Shown here: piece after piece, positions 1 through 10,309 of the stretch
How positions within the stretch are numbered: the stretch's first letter is position 1
Layout: every line of letters starts with the position of its first letter
Origin: Dolomedes plantarius
Lineage: Eukaryota; Arthropoda; Arachnida; Araneae; Dolomedidae
Direction: 5' to 3'
Length of the DNA stretch: 64,000 bases
Assembly (NCBI GenBank): GCA_907164885.2
Contig: OU015490.1
Coordinates: 202,936,161-203,000,160 of the forward strand
Notes under the pieces: generated by a model
Told to the model about the DNA's origin: nothing
The model's database searches: none
Seen by the model: only the letters and a program-made list of their open reading frames with translations
Program-made: the position numbers and the translations under genes

Positions 1-500
1 CGTTAATTTTTAATTAATAAAAAAACCAACAATTTTTGAAACTAAATGTAAGCTATTACTCTTTGTGGAATCACCCCTCTGAATATGGCGTCCACGTTAG
101 GGTTAGCTGGCAAACAGCGAGTGAAAAGATAAAAATAAGTAAAATCAAAAAGTTTCAAGTCATATATTAAACCAGAATAATAAATGAAAATAATAATCTT
201 TCAAGTCAGATTTTATACTCTAAAATAAATCGGATCCAAAGGCATATTGACACTCTCACACGCGATGCAAAATTCGAATCAACCACGCTAAGTGTCACGA
301 GATCTTTTTTAATCGCTACTGCAATCCCCCTCGCTTATGTCTTTGTGTCTATTGAAGAGTTAAAGACTAAGCTTCTATCCTGCTAACTTACTTCTGACTT
401 AAAACTCCTCTTACTCCATAAATACATGTAAATTCACCAACCCATAGCAACTTTCCAGTAATCTTAGTACGAATATTTTTCTATTTACTCAATAAAGTAG
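1..500. other. AT-rich stretch, nothing assigned
   Basis: No credible ORF, terminal repeat or RNA gene was found. It is moderately AT-rich unique-looking sequence up to the SINE-like segment. Confidence 0.5.
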
Positions 501-502
501 CA

Positions 503-575
503 TGTCATTGTGGCGCATATGGTCAAGTCGCTCGTTTACTACGCTCCACGCCTCGGGTTCGAATACGGGTCGTAC
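503..575 (+). repeat. tRNA-derived SINE head (candidate)
   Basis: An A-box-like TGGCGCATATGG is followed about 45 bases later by a B-box-like GGTTCGAATAC. These are the internal RNA polymerase III promoter blocks of a tRNA. The acceptor stem does not fold as a working tRNA, and a long T/A-rich tract follows from about 600. A SINE head or decayed tRNA pseudogene fits best. No target duplication was found. Confidence 0.4.
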
Positions 576-779
576 AAATTTTGCTAAACCTGTATTTTCA
601 GCTTTTTTATGGAGGCTTTTTTGTTTCAGCTTTTATTTTATTATTTTTAAAATTATTATTATTATTATTATTTTTATTTATTATTTTTTAATTATTTTTA
701 TTTTATTTTATTATTTTTTAATTATTTTTATTTTATTTTATTATTTTAAAAATTAGTATTTTTATTTTATTTTATTTTT

Positions 780-1330
780 CATATTATTAATGTGTATAAC
801 ATTTCATATACTTTTTTTTCTATGTTATTTATACTGTGTTTAGTTTTTTAATGGATTTTGGTAGGTTTATTATAAATTTATACATTTTATGTTTTACTTT
901 TCAGGATTTTTTGCTCCAATGATAAAGGCTAAATTTTTTCCATGTTATTTATACTGTGTTTAGTTTATTGATTTTGGTTAACAAACATTCGACAATTTGA
1001 CATTCTTACTTTTCAGCTTTACTTTTCAAAATTCTTTACTTTCCTAAAGACAATTTGACATTTTTCCTTTTCAGCTTTCAGTGGTTTATTATAGATGTAT
1101 ATATTTTATGTTTTACTTTTCAGGGTTTTTTCGCTCCAATGATGAAACGCTAAATCTAGCTGAATTCTGAAGAAATTATTGTAAATTTATGGTTTTTTAT
1201 GTTGGGTATTCTTTTTATTCATGCGAATAACATTTCACATGCTTTTTATTCTATGTTATTTATACTGTGTTTAGTTTTTAAATTGATTTTGGTTAACAAA
1301 CATTCTTAAAATCCCGGGCAACGCAGGATA
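780..1330 (+). mobile_element. Helitron-like 3' fragment
   Basis: A phrase beginning TATGTTATTTATACTG recurs near 821, 941 and 1252, and again near 3297 and 3443. The segment ends with CCCGGGCAACGC, which resembles the GC-rich hairpin just inside a Helitron 3' end, but the terminal CTAGT is missing. It is probably a degraded non-autonomous copy of the family that also ends near 3528. Confidence 0.4.
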
Positions 1331-1517
1331 AATTATCACCTGTGTAGGTTGATAATTTATAAATTTTAAAACTGCTACCACATGTATATTTACAGATCCA
1401 CAAGAACTTTCCAATATTTTTAATTAATAAATAACCAACAACTTTTGAACGATGCGACTCTCTATTCACAAACGTTCAGTAGATGTTGCCACTATTTTAA
1501 ACTTTTAGTATTCCAAC

Positions 1518-1556
1518 CATGAAGCTACAGATGCTTGATGATACTGTAGCTTCATG
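1518..1556. repeat. Perfect 13-bp inverted repeat
   Basis: The arms CATGAAGCTACAG (1518-1530) and CTGTAGCTTCATG (1544-1556) are perfect complements around a 13-base loop. A short direct repeat, ATTCCAACC, flanks them on both sides. This looks like a templated filler insertion rather than a gene. Confidence 0.6.
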
Positions 1557-1564
1557 ATTCCAAC

Positions 1565-2328
1565 CCATCTGAAAACCGGCACTTCGCTAAGGAATACATT
1601 CAAATTAAATACAACGTCAATGTATGCAATTAATGCCAATATATATATATATAATAAATACGACGATCAATGTATACAAATGATGTAAAAAACAAAAAAA
1701 TATATTTTTTTAAAAATCGTAAAGGATATTTTTATAGACAAAATAATGTAGAAGAAAATATTCAAATTAAATCTAATAGGACATACTAAAGAATATAGTA
1801 CAGTTTGAGGAACGTATCTTTTACTGTATTTTAATATTTTTTTAGATAATGTCCAATCGTCTGCCGCATTAGCAAGAAAAAAAATATTTTTTTGTCTATT
1901 TCGTTGTTACGTGACGATAAATTTATTTAAAGTACCAAAAAAGAAATCACGTGATCAGAATTTAATAAATTAAATTCTAAAAATTAATCTTTAAAAATTC
2001 ACCAAAAATCTGAAAATGGAGGTAAAGATTCGAAAAAATTTCATTTTAAAGGAATTTTTATGATCTTTTTCGTGATATAAATTTTACAACCCTCAAATTA
2101 TTATTTTAAATGCAAACTTGAAAAAAGTTACAAAAACAGCTTAAAAATTTAATTTAAAAAAATCTAAGAAGAATTTTTCAAAAATCTTTCTTAGTACACC
2201 CCTACATTATAAGAAGAATCGCCATGCAAAATTTCAGTCCTTTAGGTTCAGCGGTTTGGTCTGTACTTTGTATGTCAGTCAGTCAATCAGTCAGTCAGTC
2301 AGTTACGGAACTGTTTTATATATATAGA
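1565..2328 (-). mobile_element. Non-autonomous Helitron, family A copy 1
   Basis: Read on the minus strand it begins TCTATATATATAAAAC at 2328, directly after an A, as Helitrons do. It then follows the same internal sequence as the copies at 18,796 and 54,584, including the ACCAAACCGCTG region. The 3' hairpin TAGCGAAGTG is present near 1580-1595 but the final CTAGT is mutated. No transposase is encoded, so any past movement needed a Rep/helicase supplied elsewhere. Confidence 0.75.
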
Positions 2329-2335
2329 TTTTTAT

Positions 2336-2775
2336 TACTATCTTTATATCGTAACGTTAACTTCATGCGCACGCATTATTTTCCTATGCTTTTTTTTATT
2401 ATCTTTATAATAGCGTAATTTTCATATGATTTTAAACAACAATCGTTTTTAACTGGCATTTAATTGGCTGTTAAAACTTTATATTTACACCTTATTTAAA
2501 AGAAGTAGGGTGTAAATTGTAGGGTAGAAAGTTGGTAAAATCAAAATTTTGTGCAATGTATTTAATTTCTCGATTAAAAGTAGTTTTTTTCTAAAAATTA
2601 ATTTATTTCGCTTGAAAAGCTAAATATTTTATGCACGCAGTTTATATCATTATTACTGTATTTATATCGTAACGTTAACTTCATGCGCAAGCATTATTTT
2701 CTTATGCTTTTTTTATTATTATCTTTATAATAGCTTTATTTTCATATGGTTTTAAACAACTATCGTTTTTATTCA
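2336..2775. repeat. 110-bp direct repeat pair
   Basis: Segments at about 2336-2445 and 2653-2765 share the phrase CGTAACGTTAACTTCATG and the flanking ATTATTTTC and CTTTATAATAGC stretches. They look like an internal duplication within a non-autonomous element. Confidence 0.6.
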
Positions 2776-2879
2776 TATTATGTTGGTTTTTTATTAATTA
2801 AAAATTAAGGGTAATTAATTTCAATTCCGGAAGTTCTTATTATCTTTATTTTCATATGCTTTTTCATTTACGAATTATT

Positions 2880-3530
2880 CAAATGTTGGTTAAAAAACTT
2901 TTTCGTAATTTATACATTTGTGTGTGTTTAATTATTGAAATTAATAAATTTATATTTCTGGAGAGGATGTTTCAGTTTTTAGTGGTACTGTGATGAAAGG
3001 CTGAATGTCCCAAAATTCTGAGGAGTTTATTATGGAGAGAAAAGGAGTTTAATATGTAGAGGATGTTTATAGGAGTTAAATGTGGAGAGGAGTTGAATGG
3101 TTTTCAGCCCTCAATCAAACACTTCATTTTTTAAGAGGCAACGCTGCAGCCATATCATGGTTCTATTGGAAATTTCTGCTGAACCTGTAATTGCAGCTTC
3201 TTTTTTTTTGCCCCAATGATGAAAGGCTAATTCTAGCTGAATTCTGAGGAGTTTATTATAAATTTATATATTTATAGATTTCACGAGGTTTTTTTTCTAT
3301 GTTATTTATACTGTGTTTAGTTTAAATTAATTTTGGTTAACAAACATTAGAGAATTTGACATTTTTACTTTTCAGATTTTAGTACTACAATGATGAAAGG
3401 CTGAAAATCTGAGACGTGTATATCATTTCACATATATTTTTCTATGTTATTTATACTGTGTTAATTTTTAAATTGATTTTGGTTAACAAACATTCTTAAA
3501 ATCCCGGGCATCGCCGTGTACTTCAGCTAT
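2880..3530 (+). mobile_element. Helitron-like 3' fragment
   Basis: It ends with CCCGGGCATCGCCGTG then TACTTCAGCTATA, a mutated form of the usual Helitron hairpin plus CTAGT end. The upstream phrase shared with 821-1305 occurs twice. The 5' end could not be defined, since the copy probably overlaps the minus-strand Helitron to its left. Confidence 0.45.
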
Positions 3531-3533
3531 ATA

Positions 3534-3534
<1 letters not shown>

Positions 3535-3610
<76 letters not shown>
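3535..3610. repeat. (TA)n microsatellite
   Basis: About 38 TA dinucleotides in an uninterrupted run, directly abutting the left end of the Tc1-like element at 3611. Confidence 0.95.
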
Positions 3611-3611
<1 letters not shown>

Positions 3612-4862
3612 TGAAGAGCTAAAAAACTGGTACTGACGTGCTCATGCAAATAACGGGGATATGCAACCAATCAGCGTAACGCGATGCAGTCAGAAGAGCC
3701 TATATAAGACAACAAGTATCTGGAAAAGCTGTTACATCGATTCCTGCTGTTACAATGGCAGGTTATCACGATTTATGTGACTTTGAATGTGGTGTTATAG
3801 TCGGCGCACGAGAGATGGGACATAGCATCGCCGAGGTAGTGATGGATTTTGGATTGTGATGAATTTTGATTTTCACGCACGACCATTTCCCGAGTGTACC
3901 ATGAATATCAGGTATCCGGTAAAACATGAAATCTCTGACAGCTGTGCTGCTGGAAAAAGACCTTAGAAGAACTGGACCGTCGACGACTGACGAGAATCCT
4001 TAAAAGAGATAGACACTCAACACTTCCTCAAATTGTTGCGGATTTCAATGCTAGGGCATCAACAAGTGTCAGTGTGTGAACTGTTCAACGGGCCGTCATT
4101 GATATGGGATTTTGGAGCTTCATGTCCATTCGTGTACCGTTTTTGACTGCATCGCACAAAGCTTTATGCCTCGCCTGGGCCCGCCAACACCTCCATTAGA
4201 CTGTTGATGACTGGAAACTATGCCTGGTCTGACGAGTCTCGTTTCCAGTTGTATCAGGCGGATGGCGTGTACGGGTACGGAGACAACCTCATGAATCCAT
4301 GTAGCGTACATGTCAACCGGGGACTGTTCAAGCTGGTGGAACCTCTGTGATGGTATGGGGCGTATGCAGTTGGCGTGATATGAGACCACTGATACATCTA
4401 GAGACGACTCTGACAGGTGACGGGTACATCAGCATCCTGTCCAGTCATCTGCACCCATTCATGTCCATTGTGCATTCCGACGGACTTTGGCAATTCCAGC
4501 AAGACAATGCGGCACTCCCCACGTCGAGAGTTGTTACCGAGGGGCTCCAGGATCACTCTTCTGACTTTAGACACTTTCATTGTCCACCTAAATCCCCAAG
4601 CATCAACATTATTGAGCATATCTGGGATGCCTTGCAATGTGCTGTTCAGAAGAGATCTCCACCCCCTCACACTCCTATGGATGTGTGGACTACCCTGCAG
4701 GATTCATGGTGATAATTGCCTCCAGAATACTTTCAGACATTAGTCGAGTCTATGCCACGTTGTGTTCCAGCACTTCTGTGTGCTCGTGGGCTGCAGTTTT
4801 AAAAAAAAGGAAAGTTTAACAGCTTTTGAGGCTTTAACAGGTTTAAAAGGTCTAAATTTACC
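3611..4862 (+). mobile_element. Tc1-like DNA transposon, degraded
   Basis: The left end CTGAAGAGCTAAAAAACTGG directly follows a (TA)n tract, consistent with TA target use. A pseudogene for the transposase fills the interior. The matching right inverted repeat is not clear: a CCAGTTAC near 4860 may be what remains, so the right boundary is approximate. Confidence 0.65.
3755..4808 (+). pseudogene. Tc1-family transposase pseudogene (D..DD36E type)
   Basis: It encoded a transposase that cuts and pastes its own element at TA sites. Translation starts MAGYHDLCDFECG, the paired-like DNA-binding start typical of one arthropod Tc1 group. It soon meets stops and frameshifts, for example around 3850-3970. 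The C-terminal half is better kept in the frame from 4347. There QQDN carries the second catalytic Asp and IIEHIWDAL the catalytic Glu, with 36 residues between them. A CARG-rich tail follows after another shift near 4711. The first catalytic Asp region is scrambled. The order of domains is complete, so this is an old inactive copy, not a fragment. Confidence 0.8.
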
Positions 4863-4869
4863 AGTTACG

Positions 4870-6000
4870 CGTGATACAGTACAACTATATACAATTATTC
4901 ATGAAAGGTAGTAAGATAAATCATCAATTAACGTAGTGTATTTTCCATCTTATAACAAACTTTCTGCAGTTCAGGGTTACAAGCACGCAAACAGACTTAT
5001 CTAACATGTTGATTTCCGGGCACACTTACAAACTCACGCGAGCTGGTTTTATGTCTCTTTTTTGGAATTGTGGTGAATAAAAGTTTAAGGAAAGATTCAG
5101 CATTAAATTTGACAGTTATGCAGAAACCAGGCAACACAGAAATTATTTATGACGTGAGTAGTCATTTATGACGTTACAAGCTTTCTGACAGATGTAAGAG
5201 ATCATTTGCAGAGCTTATCAGGTAGTAAAAGATTTTGAAATATTTAATGTCTTAATGAGATGACTGGTGGTTTCTTTTGTTCCCAAATGAATGGCAATTG
5301 TACTCGGACTGAAAAAAAATTGTAAACATAATAGCAGATCTTTAAATGAAGTCCGTTTATATTGTTACGCTAATATGAATTTAACCAGATACATAAGGGA
5401 TCTGCCCTTCACTAAGCATCACAATAAAGCAACAGTTCGAGGGATGTCGCGTGATATTAACCCATTAAGATCAACCCGGCACTTTAGAAGTCTGACAGAT
5501 TAAAGTCACCACTGTGTACGTTTAAAATCTCGTTTCCCGGAAGGATTTATGGCTTCGATTAGTGCTTTAAATGTTTCATTCCCAAGGAAAGCCAAATGGT
5601 CATTTCCTCAGAGTTGCTATTAAAAGGATATAACAATAGCCTTCCCCCATTATGAGATGGATGCGCCGTTGGACGGGACATTTAGGTGGTTAAATTGCAG
5701 ACAATAAAATGTGAAAGTTAGCTGATTTCAGACCCATTATGCATGCAAAAATGTAGATAAGGGAAGGGAATACAGACTTTAAAAATTCATTTGAATATCT
5801 AATAACACTGAGTTTAAATATCAAATAAAAGTAAAAAATAATAAACTCATAAAATTTTCCGAAAAGACACAATGGCAGTGGTAGAGTTTGGACAACCTTA
5901 CTTCAAAATCGACTTTCAGAGCTCGATTTTTCTATTGCCCTCATCATTTACGGTAGAAACAGAAATTTGTAAACTTGTTGCTTCGGTTTGAATTCCTTAA
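4870..6000. other. Unassigned stretch
   Basis: Unique-looking sequence. Short ORFs at 5291-5503 and 5690-5872 show no domain, codon bias or splice context that would support a gene. No terminal repeats were noticed. Confidence 0.5.
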
Positions 6001-6009
6001 GGGAACGCT

Positions 6010-6470
6010 GGAAGTTAATTAAAAAAAAAAAAAACTTTTTATCACAGAGATATGAAACTTTGTACATATACAGTTTTCACCATAAGTATATAGAATACCT
6101 TAAAAGAAATTTCCAATCTTATTATATTTTTAAGATTTAAAAAAAAATTTTAATTTATAAAAAAATTTTTAAATGCTTCTTGCGACTTAATTTTTGAGAT
6201 ATTTCTTAATTCAAATGGAATTTAGGAAAAAGGAATTTAGTAGCGTTTAAAACCCACTATACCAGATTTTTCACCCGAAACATTTAAATTTTAAAATATT
6301 ATTTGCATTTAAAAAAAATGAAAAATGCTCCAAGGTGTAAAATTTCTTTCTCTATTACAGAGTACAATTAAAAAAAATTTAAACCAAGTCGGCAATCCTT
6401 AGGCAAACTTTCTCCATATGTTAACAGTGAGGTGAGCGAATCCAATAGCTTTAGTACACGGCAACCTTAA
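6010..6470 (-). repeat. Dispersed repeat related to the 9.7-10.3 kb element
   Basis: The reverse complement of 6170-6430 matches both halves of the element at 9694-10,272, including the AAATTTTACACCTTGG phrase and the region around CTCCATATGTTAAC. Similarity continues outward through GTGAGCGAATCCAATAG. It is an older partial copy. Confidence 0.6.
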
Positions 6471-6638
6471 GCGACAGAAATGTAATGTAAAATTACTTAA
6501 CTATGCCACCGACTGAATAGAACAAATGTCTTTATAAAATATTTCAAACGGAAGGGAAGAAGATTCCAAATTACTATGACCTTCGAGCCTTTTCTGTTTT
6601 CATTTATTGAGATATGATTCATAGGCTAATCTAAACTA

Positions 6639-7211
6639 AGGTAGGTGTCCCAAATATCGCCTACTCTAACATTTTTTTCGGCCTTTCATCCACTTTTTAG
6701 TTTCTGATTAGGCTGGAAACTCAAAGAACATCCCTAAGAACTATTTCCTTTGGTATCCTGAGATCAACCAGCTCCAAAACCAGTGTCAGTTTAAGTTATG
6801 TAGCTAAATTGGAAACATTGAAATTTCCAGTGAACTCCAGAGCGGTTCCTAATATCGCCTACCCCTGTTCCTCTTATCGCCAACCAGGCGAAATTAGGAG
6901 CACCTGTTAAAAGGCGTTGCTAGGAAAGTCTCTGTTTAATGCACTTTCAAATGGTATAAGCAAAATTAGAATTTGGTCATTCACTGGATTCTTATCCTTT
7001 GGAGCAAAAGTTTACGAAGACAACAGCCAAAACAACTTCAGGCGCCATATAGTTTCTGTTGTCAGTGATAAGAGCGTTGTCGCTATCGCCGCTGTTAGTA
7101 CAAACCCAGAACTAAGAAATTACTGCATTTTTTCATACATAGCGCGAATCATACTTTAGAAACACGAGTAGGCGATATTAGGCACAGGGGCGATATTTGG
7201 GACACTCACCC
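6639..7211. mobile_element. TIR element with TA target duplication
   Basis: The left end has AGGTAGGTGTCCCAAATAT and the right end carries the complement ATATTTGGGACACTCACCC. TA flanks both sides (6637-6638 and 7212-7213). The motif TATCGCC recurs inside near both ends, like subterminal transposase sites. At 573 bp, with only an unconvincing 80-codon ORF, it is a non-autonomous element of a TA-targeting family such as pogo or Tc1/mariner. Confidence 0.65.
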
Positions 7212-7213
7212 TA

Positions 7214-7852
7214 CTAAATTTAGTAAAATTTGGCATCTCTAACACCATTCTAATATTTTATACCCAGGGGAAAAATTCTGTGTTATAAAATGTTAGCGTT
7301 TCTAGTCTCTCAGTTGACGAGGATCTTTACGCACAGCTGCTTAAAAAAAGGCTTTAATCCCAGCCTGTCAGTTTCGAGCACTTCTGCAAGGTTAGCGAAT
7401 AACCACCGTCTTAAGCACCCTTTCGTCCTGCTCAAAGGCAATTGACAGGGGATTACCAGAACAAACAATCCCGGAATAAAAAGATAAAAGAAAAAAAAAA
7501 GGCTCTTCTCAAATCGTGATGCCAACGTCAGGCGTCAAACCAAACACCTATGAGCGGCGAAAACAAACAGGGACGGGCGGTCCCGCAAACTAGCGCACCA
7601 TCAACCTACCAATTACCGAAGCGAGAAAATGGAACAACTCGGCTGCACCCTCTGCCTTCTCCGAGTCATAAACTTCTATTACTGACCATGTCCACGAAAG
7701 AAGAAAAAAAATCAGCGTAACTGGAGGGTCGTCCCCCCTCCGAAAGAATGCCACAAAACGAGGAATCCTAAGAACTGAATCGCGTGGTAAGATCGTTCCA
7801 TCCGTAATGGAGGGGGAATGTTAATGGTGAATTTTTTCCTCTCTTTCTGCAG
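7214..7852. other. GC-richer sequence before candidate exon
   Basis: Base composition is more balanced than in the surroundings and no transposon hallmark was seen. It ends with a pyrimidine-rich tract and CAG at 7829-7852, a good 3' splice-site shape. This could be intron or promoter-proximal sequence of the candidate gene at 8160. Confidence 0.35.
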
Positions 7853-8159
7853 TATGATAACAGGGACGGCTTATTATCACAACTGGAGTCGGAATTATAG
7901 TGGACCAAGCGTCCATAAAACGGTTTTGTTGAGTCATGGCACGGCATAATCCTCTTCTCGCTCTTCCAACACGGAATTGAATTCGCACAGAGAGACGGAT
8001 AGGGAGAACCTAATAGTCACGATGCGAGCTCGTAATGTGGCAACAGAACTACCCCGGTCCTGTAATCACGGAGGACAGTGTGTATACACACGGTTAAGAG
8101 GGCGCGAGGCAATTTACTTGGTGAATTTTCAGTTCACGAGAGATCGTATCGGGTTTAAA

Positions 8160-8240
8160 ATGGCTAGAATTTTCAATCCTTTGTATTGGTTTGTTGGCAC
8201 AATGTTGATTGCATTATGCAGCCGGAGTGAGATGTACGAG
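8160..8240 (+). CDS. Candidate first coding exon with signal peptide
   Basis: An ATG in good context (AAAATGG) opens 27 codons beginning MARIFNPLYWFVGTMLIALC and ending SRSEMYE, directly followed by GTGAGA, a strong 5' splice donor in phase 0. The peptide has a basic start, a hydrophobic core of about 15 residues and a polar end, as in a secretory signal peptide. A pyrimidine tract plus CAG at 7852 could make this a 388-nt exon with 5' UTR from 7853. The frame stays open upstream to 7977, with another in-frame ATG at 8022, so the start is uncertain. I do not recognise the protein. No later exon was identified, so a large intron would be required. A chance ORF beside a GT is the alternative. 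Confidence 0.4.
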
Positions 8241-8803
8241 GTGAGATATAGCCATTTTTGAAGCTATTAAGGAACAGTAAAGCCTCGAAGAGGCTTCGGT
8301 AACTGAAAAAAAGAGAGGAATTGCCTATTCAGGTTTTGATAAACATTCAGCTGGGGAAGTTTAATGTCCCGAGTGTTGTCAAAGGCCTGCTTGGGAGTAC
8401 GATTCTTTTGAATTCCGTCAAATAATTTAATTCCTAAAAAGCTGTTAGTCTGGGAGCGGTGTATGTTATTTTCTTATTTGTAAAAACATTCAGTAGACTG
8501 TTTGAGGATTTTTGACATTGTTGCAGTCACAGAGGTTATTTTGTCAAAACTCTTCCGAAGGTAAATATTTGCTTTGTAAAAAAACAACAAAAATTTTTTT
8601 TAATTTTTTAAGTAAAAAAATTTTTTTTTGTACTTAAGCTAAAAGGCTCCATTTTATGTTGTGCCATTTTATGAACATGTTCTGTGTTTCTGCATTGGAA
8701 CTCAAAACCAAACTTTAAGCAAGTGACATGAATAGAACTGTGATACATGTGAAAAGATAATTCACGTGGAATAAAACGAAAACAGTCACAGAAGACTCAG
8801 GCC

Positions 8804-8980
8804 AGGGGATGGCCGAATGGCTAGGGCGCTGGCATTTAGTTCAGTTCCTGTGGGTTCGAGTCCCACTGTTGGCACGGATGTTTGTAGCCGTTCGGAATCG
8901 TCTTTAAACTGTAGGTCACGGTCTAATTAGCCCTCGTGTAGTATAAAGTTGACCGTAGCGCTCCAAACCAAACCAAACCA
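8804..8980 (+). repeat. tRNA-derived SINE, copy 1
   Basis: The head reads like a Leu/Ser-type tRNA: the A box TGGCCGAATGG is followed by the B box GGTTCGAGTCC. The body includes CCGTTCGGAATCG and TAATTAGCCCTCGTG and ends in a (CCAAA)n tail. An 11-bp target duplication flanks it, CACAGAAGACT (8787-8797) against CACGGAAGACT (8979-8989), matching at 10 of 11. This copy was retroposed in the sense shown. It has no coding capacity and would depend on a LINE. Confidence 0.85.
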
Positions 8981-8989
8981 CGGAAGACT

Positions 8990-9690
8990 TACAAAATCAA
9001 GTACATTCGATAGTCAAAGCTCTTTTACAGTCACATACATTTTGAAGTCTTTGTAGCCTAAACTTGATTTTCGGGACTTTTTTCTGCTCATCGTGATGGC
9101 AATTCGCTCTTACACAGTTTTGCTGCTGTAGCAAGGAAACCACATTTGCCTTCTTTGGATTACTGTGTAGGAGTTCTTTTAATCTGCTCCCGATGAAAAA
9201 ACAGTTTTTGGTACAGGAATTCAAACGGAACTTCTTTTTACAATGATTTTTATAGTGATATGTAGTTGTATCTATTTCTGGATTATTTTGGTCAGTAGTG
9301 CTGCATATTTAGCTCAAAATAGCTTCCTTACCCAGCTTCACAAAAAGTTCTTAGTTACTGTTCATGCCCTCTAAGGCTTTATATCATTTTATAAGTTCTT
9401 AACCCTAAGAAAATATTCGTTGATTTTGGAGGGTAACTATCTTCTTTTGAGAAGACTAATTGAATCGGTAGTAACAGTACAAGGCCAACGCCGAGCAGCT
9501 ACACAAATCCTCAGCCTGGTACAGAATGCCAGCATCCTAGCCTTTCAGGCATCATCCGGATTCCAAGGAAACGGGGGTTGAAAATGATATAAAAACCCTG
9601 GGGTTAAAAAAGGTTTCATATTATCTAAAAAGAAAAGACTTTTTTTAACAAATAAATATTTATTTTATGAGAAACTTTTCATCTTCAAAA
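8990..9690. other. Unassigned stretch
   Basis: No supported gene. The minus-strand ORF 8997-9224 has no recognisable domain. Nothing repeat-like was noticed. Confidence 0.5.
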
Positions 9691-9693
9691 ACA

Positions 9694-10272
9694 CACCTCA
9701 TTGTTAACCTATGGAGAAAATTTATCCAAGGATTGCCGACTTGGATTGAAAAAAAAATGGACTGAAAGAAATTTTACACTTTGGGGCATTTTTCGTTAAA
9801 AAAAATGCAAATAATAGTTTAAACTTTAAATTATTCGGGGGAAAAATCTAATCTAGTGTGTTTTAAACACTCATCAATTCCTTTAGTGGTTAAAATTTAT
9901 AAAAGGAATCTTGTTCCAAGATGCAGAAATGTACGGGCTCTCTGAAAATACCATTTTTACTGGATTATCAGCATTTATGAAGCTGTAAATAGTAGAAAAA
10001 TTACTCCGTAACAGAATAAGAAATTTTACACCTTGGGGTATTTTTCATTTAAAAAAAATATTTTAAAATTTAAATTATTTTTGGGGAAAAATCTGGTATA
10101 GTGTGTTTTAAACGCTCCTAAATTCCTTTAGCGGACGAAATTTTTAAAATGAATCCTGTTGTAAGGGGCAGAAAAACTCAGGCTATCTGAAAATACCATT
10201 TTTATTGGATTATCAGCAATTATGTAGCTGTCAATAGTGGACACATTTTCTCCATAGGTTAACATTGAGGTG
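9694..10272. mobile_element. TIR element with internal 250-bp tandem dimer
   Basis: The left end CACCTCATTGTTAACCTATG and the right end CATAGGTTAACATTGAGGTG are complementary at 27 of 28 positions when extended through GGAGAAAAT. Inside, two tandem units of about 250 bp (about 9765-10,015 and 10,021-10,250) both carry the phrases AAATTTTACACCTTGGGG and GGATTATCAGCA. There is no ORF. It is a non-autonomous DNA element or a dimer derivative, with a partial inverted relative at 6010-6470. Confidence 0.65.
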
Positions 10273-10309
10273 AGTGAATTCAATAGGGTTAGTACACATC
10301 AGTCTTACC

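Noticed and set aside
502..756. 84-codon ORF ending in Phe-Ile-Tyr-rich sequence
   Set aside because: It lies over a tRNA-like head and an ATT-rich low-complexity tract.
4120..4743. Overlapping ORFs on both strands within the Tc1 element at 3611
   Set aside because: Only the plus-strand frame with QQDN and IIEHIWDAL matches a transposase. The others are shadows.
8804..8876. Functional tRNA-Leu or tRNA-Ser gene
   Set aside because: The A and B boxes are good, but the acceptor stem does not pair, and the sequence continues into a body and tail shared with two other copies: a SINE.
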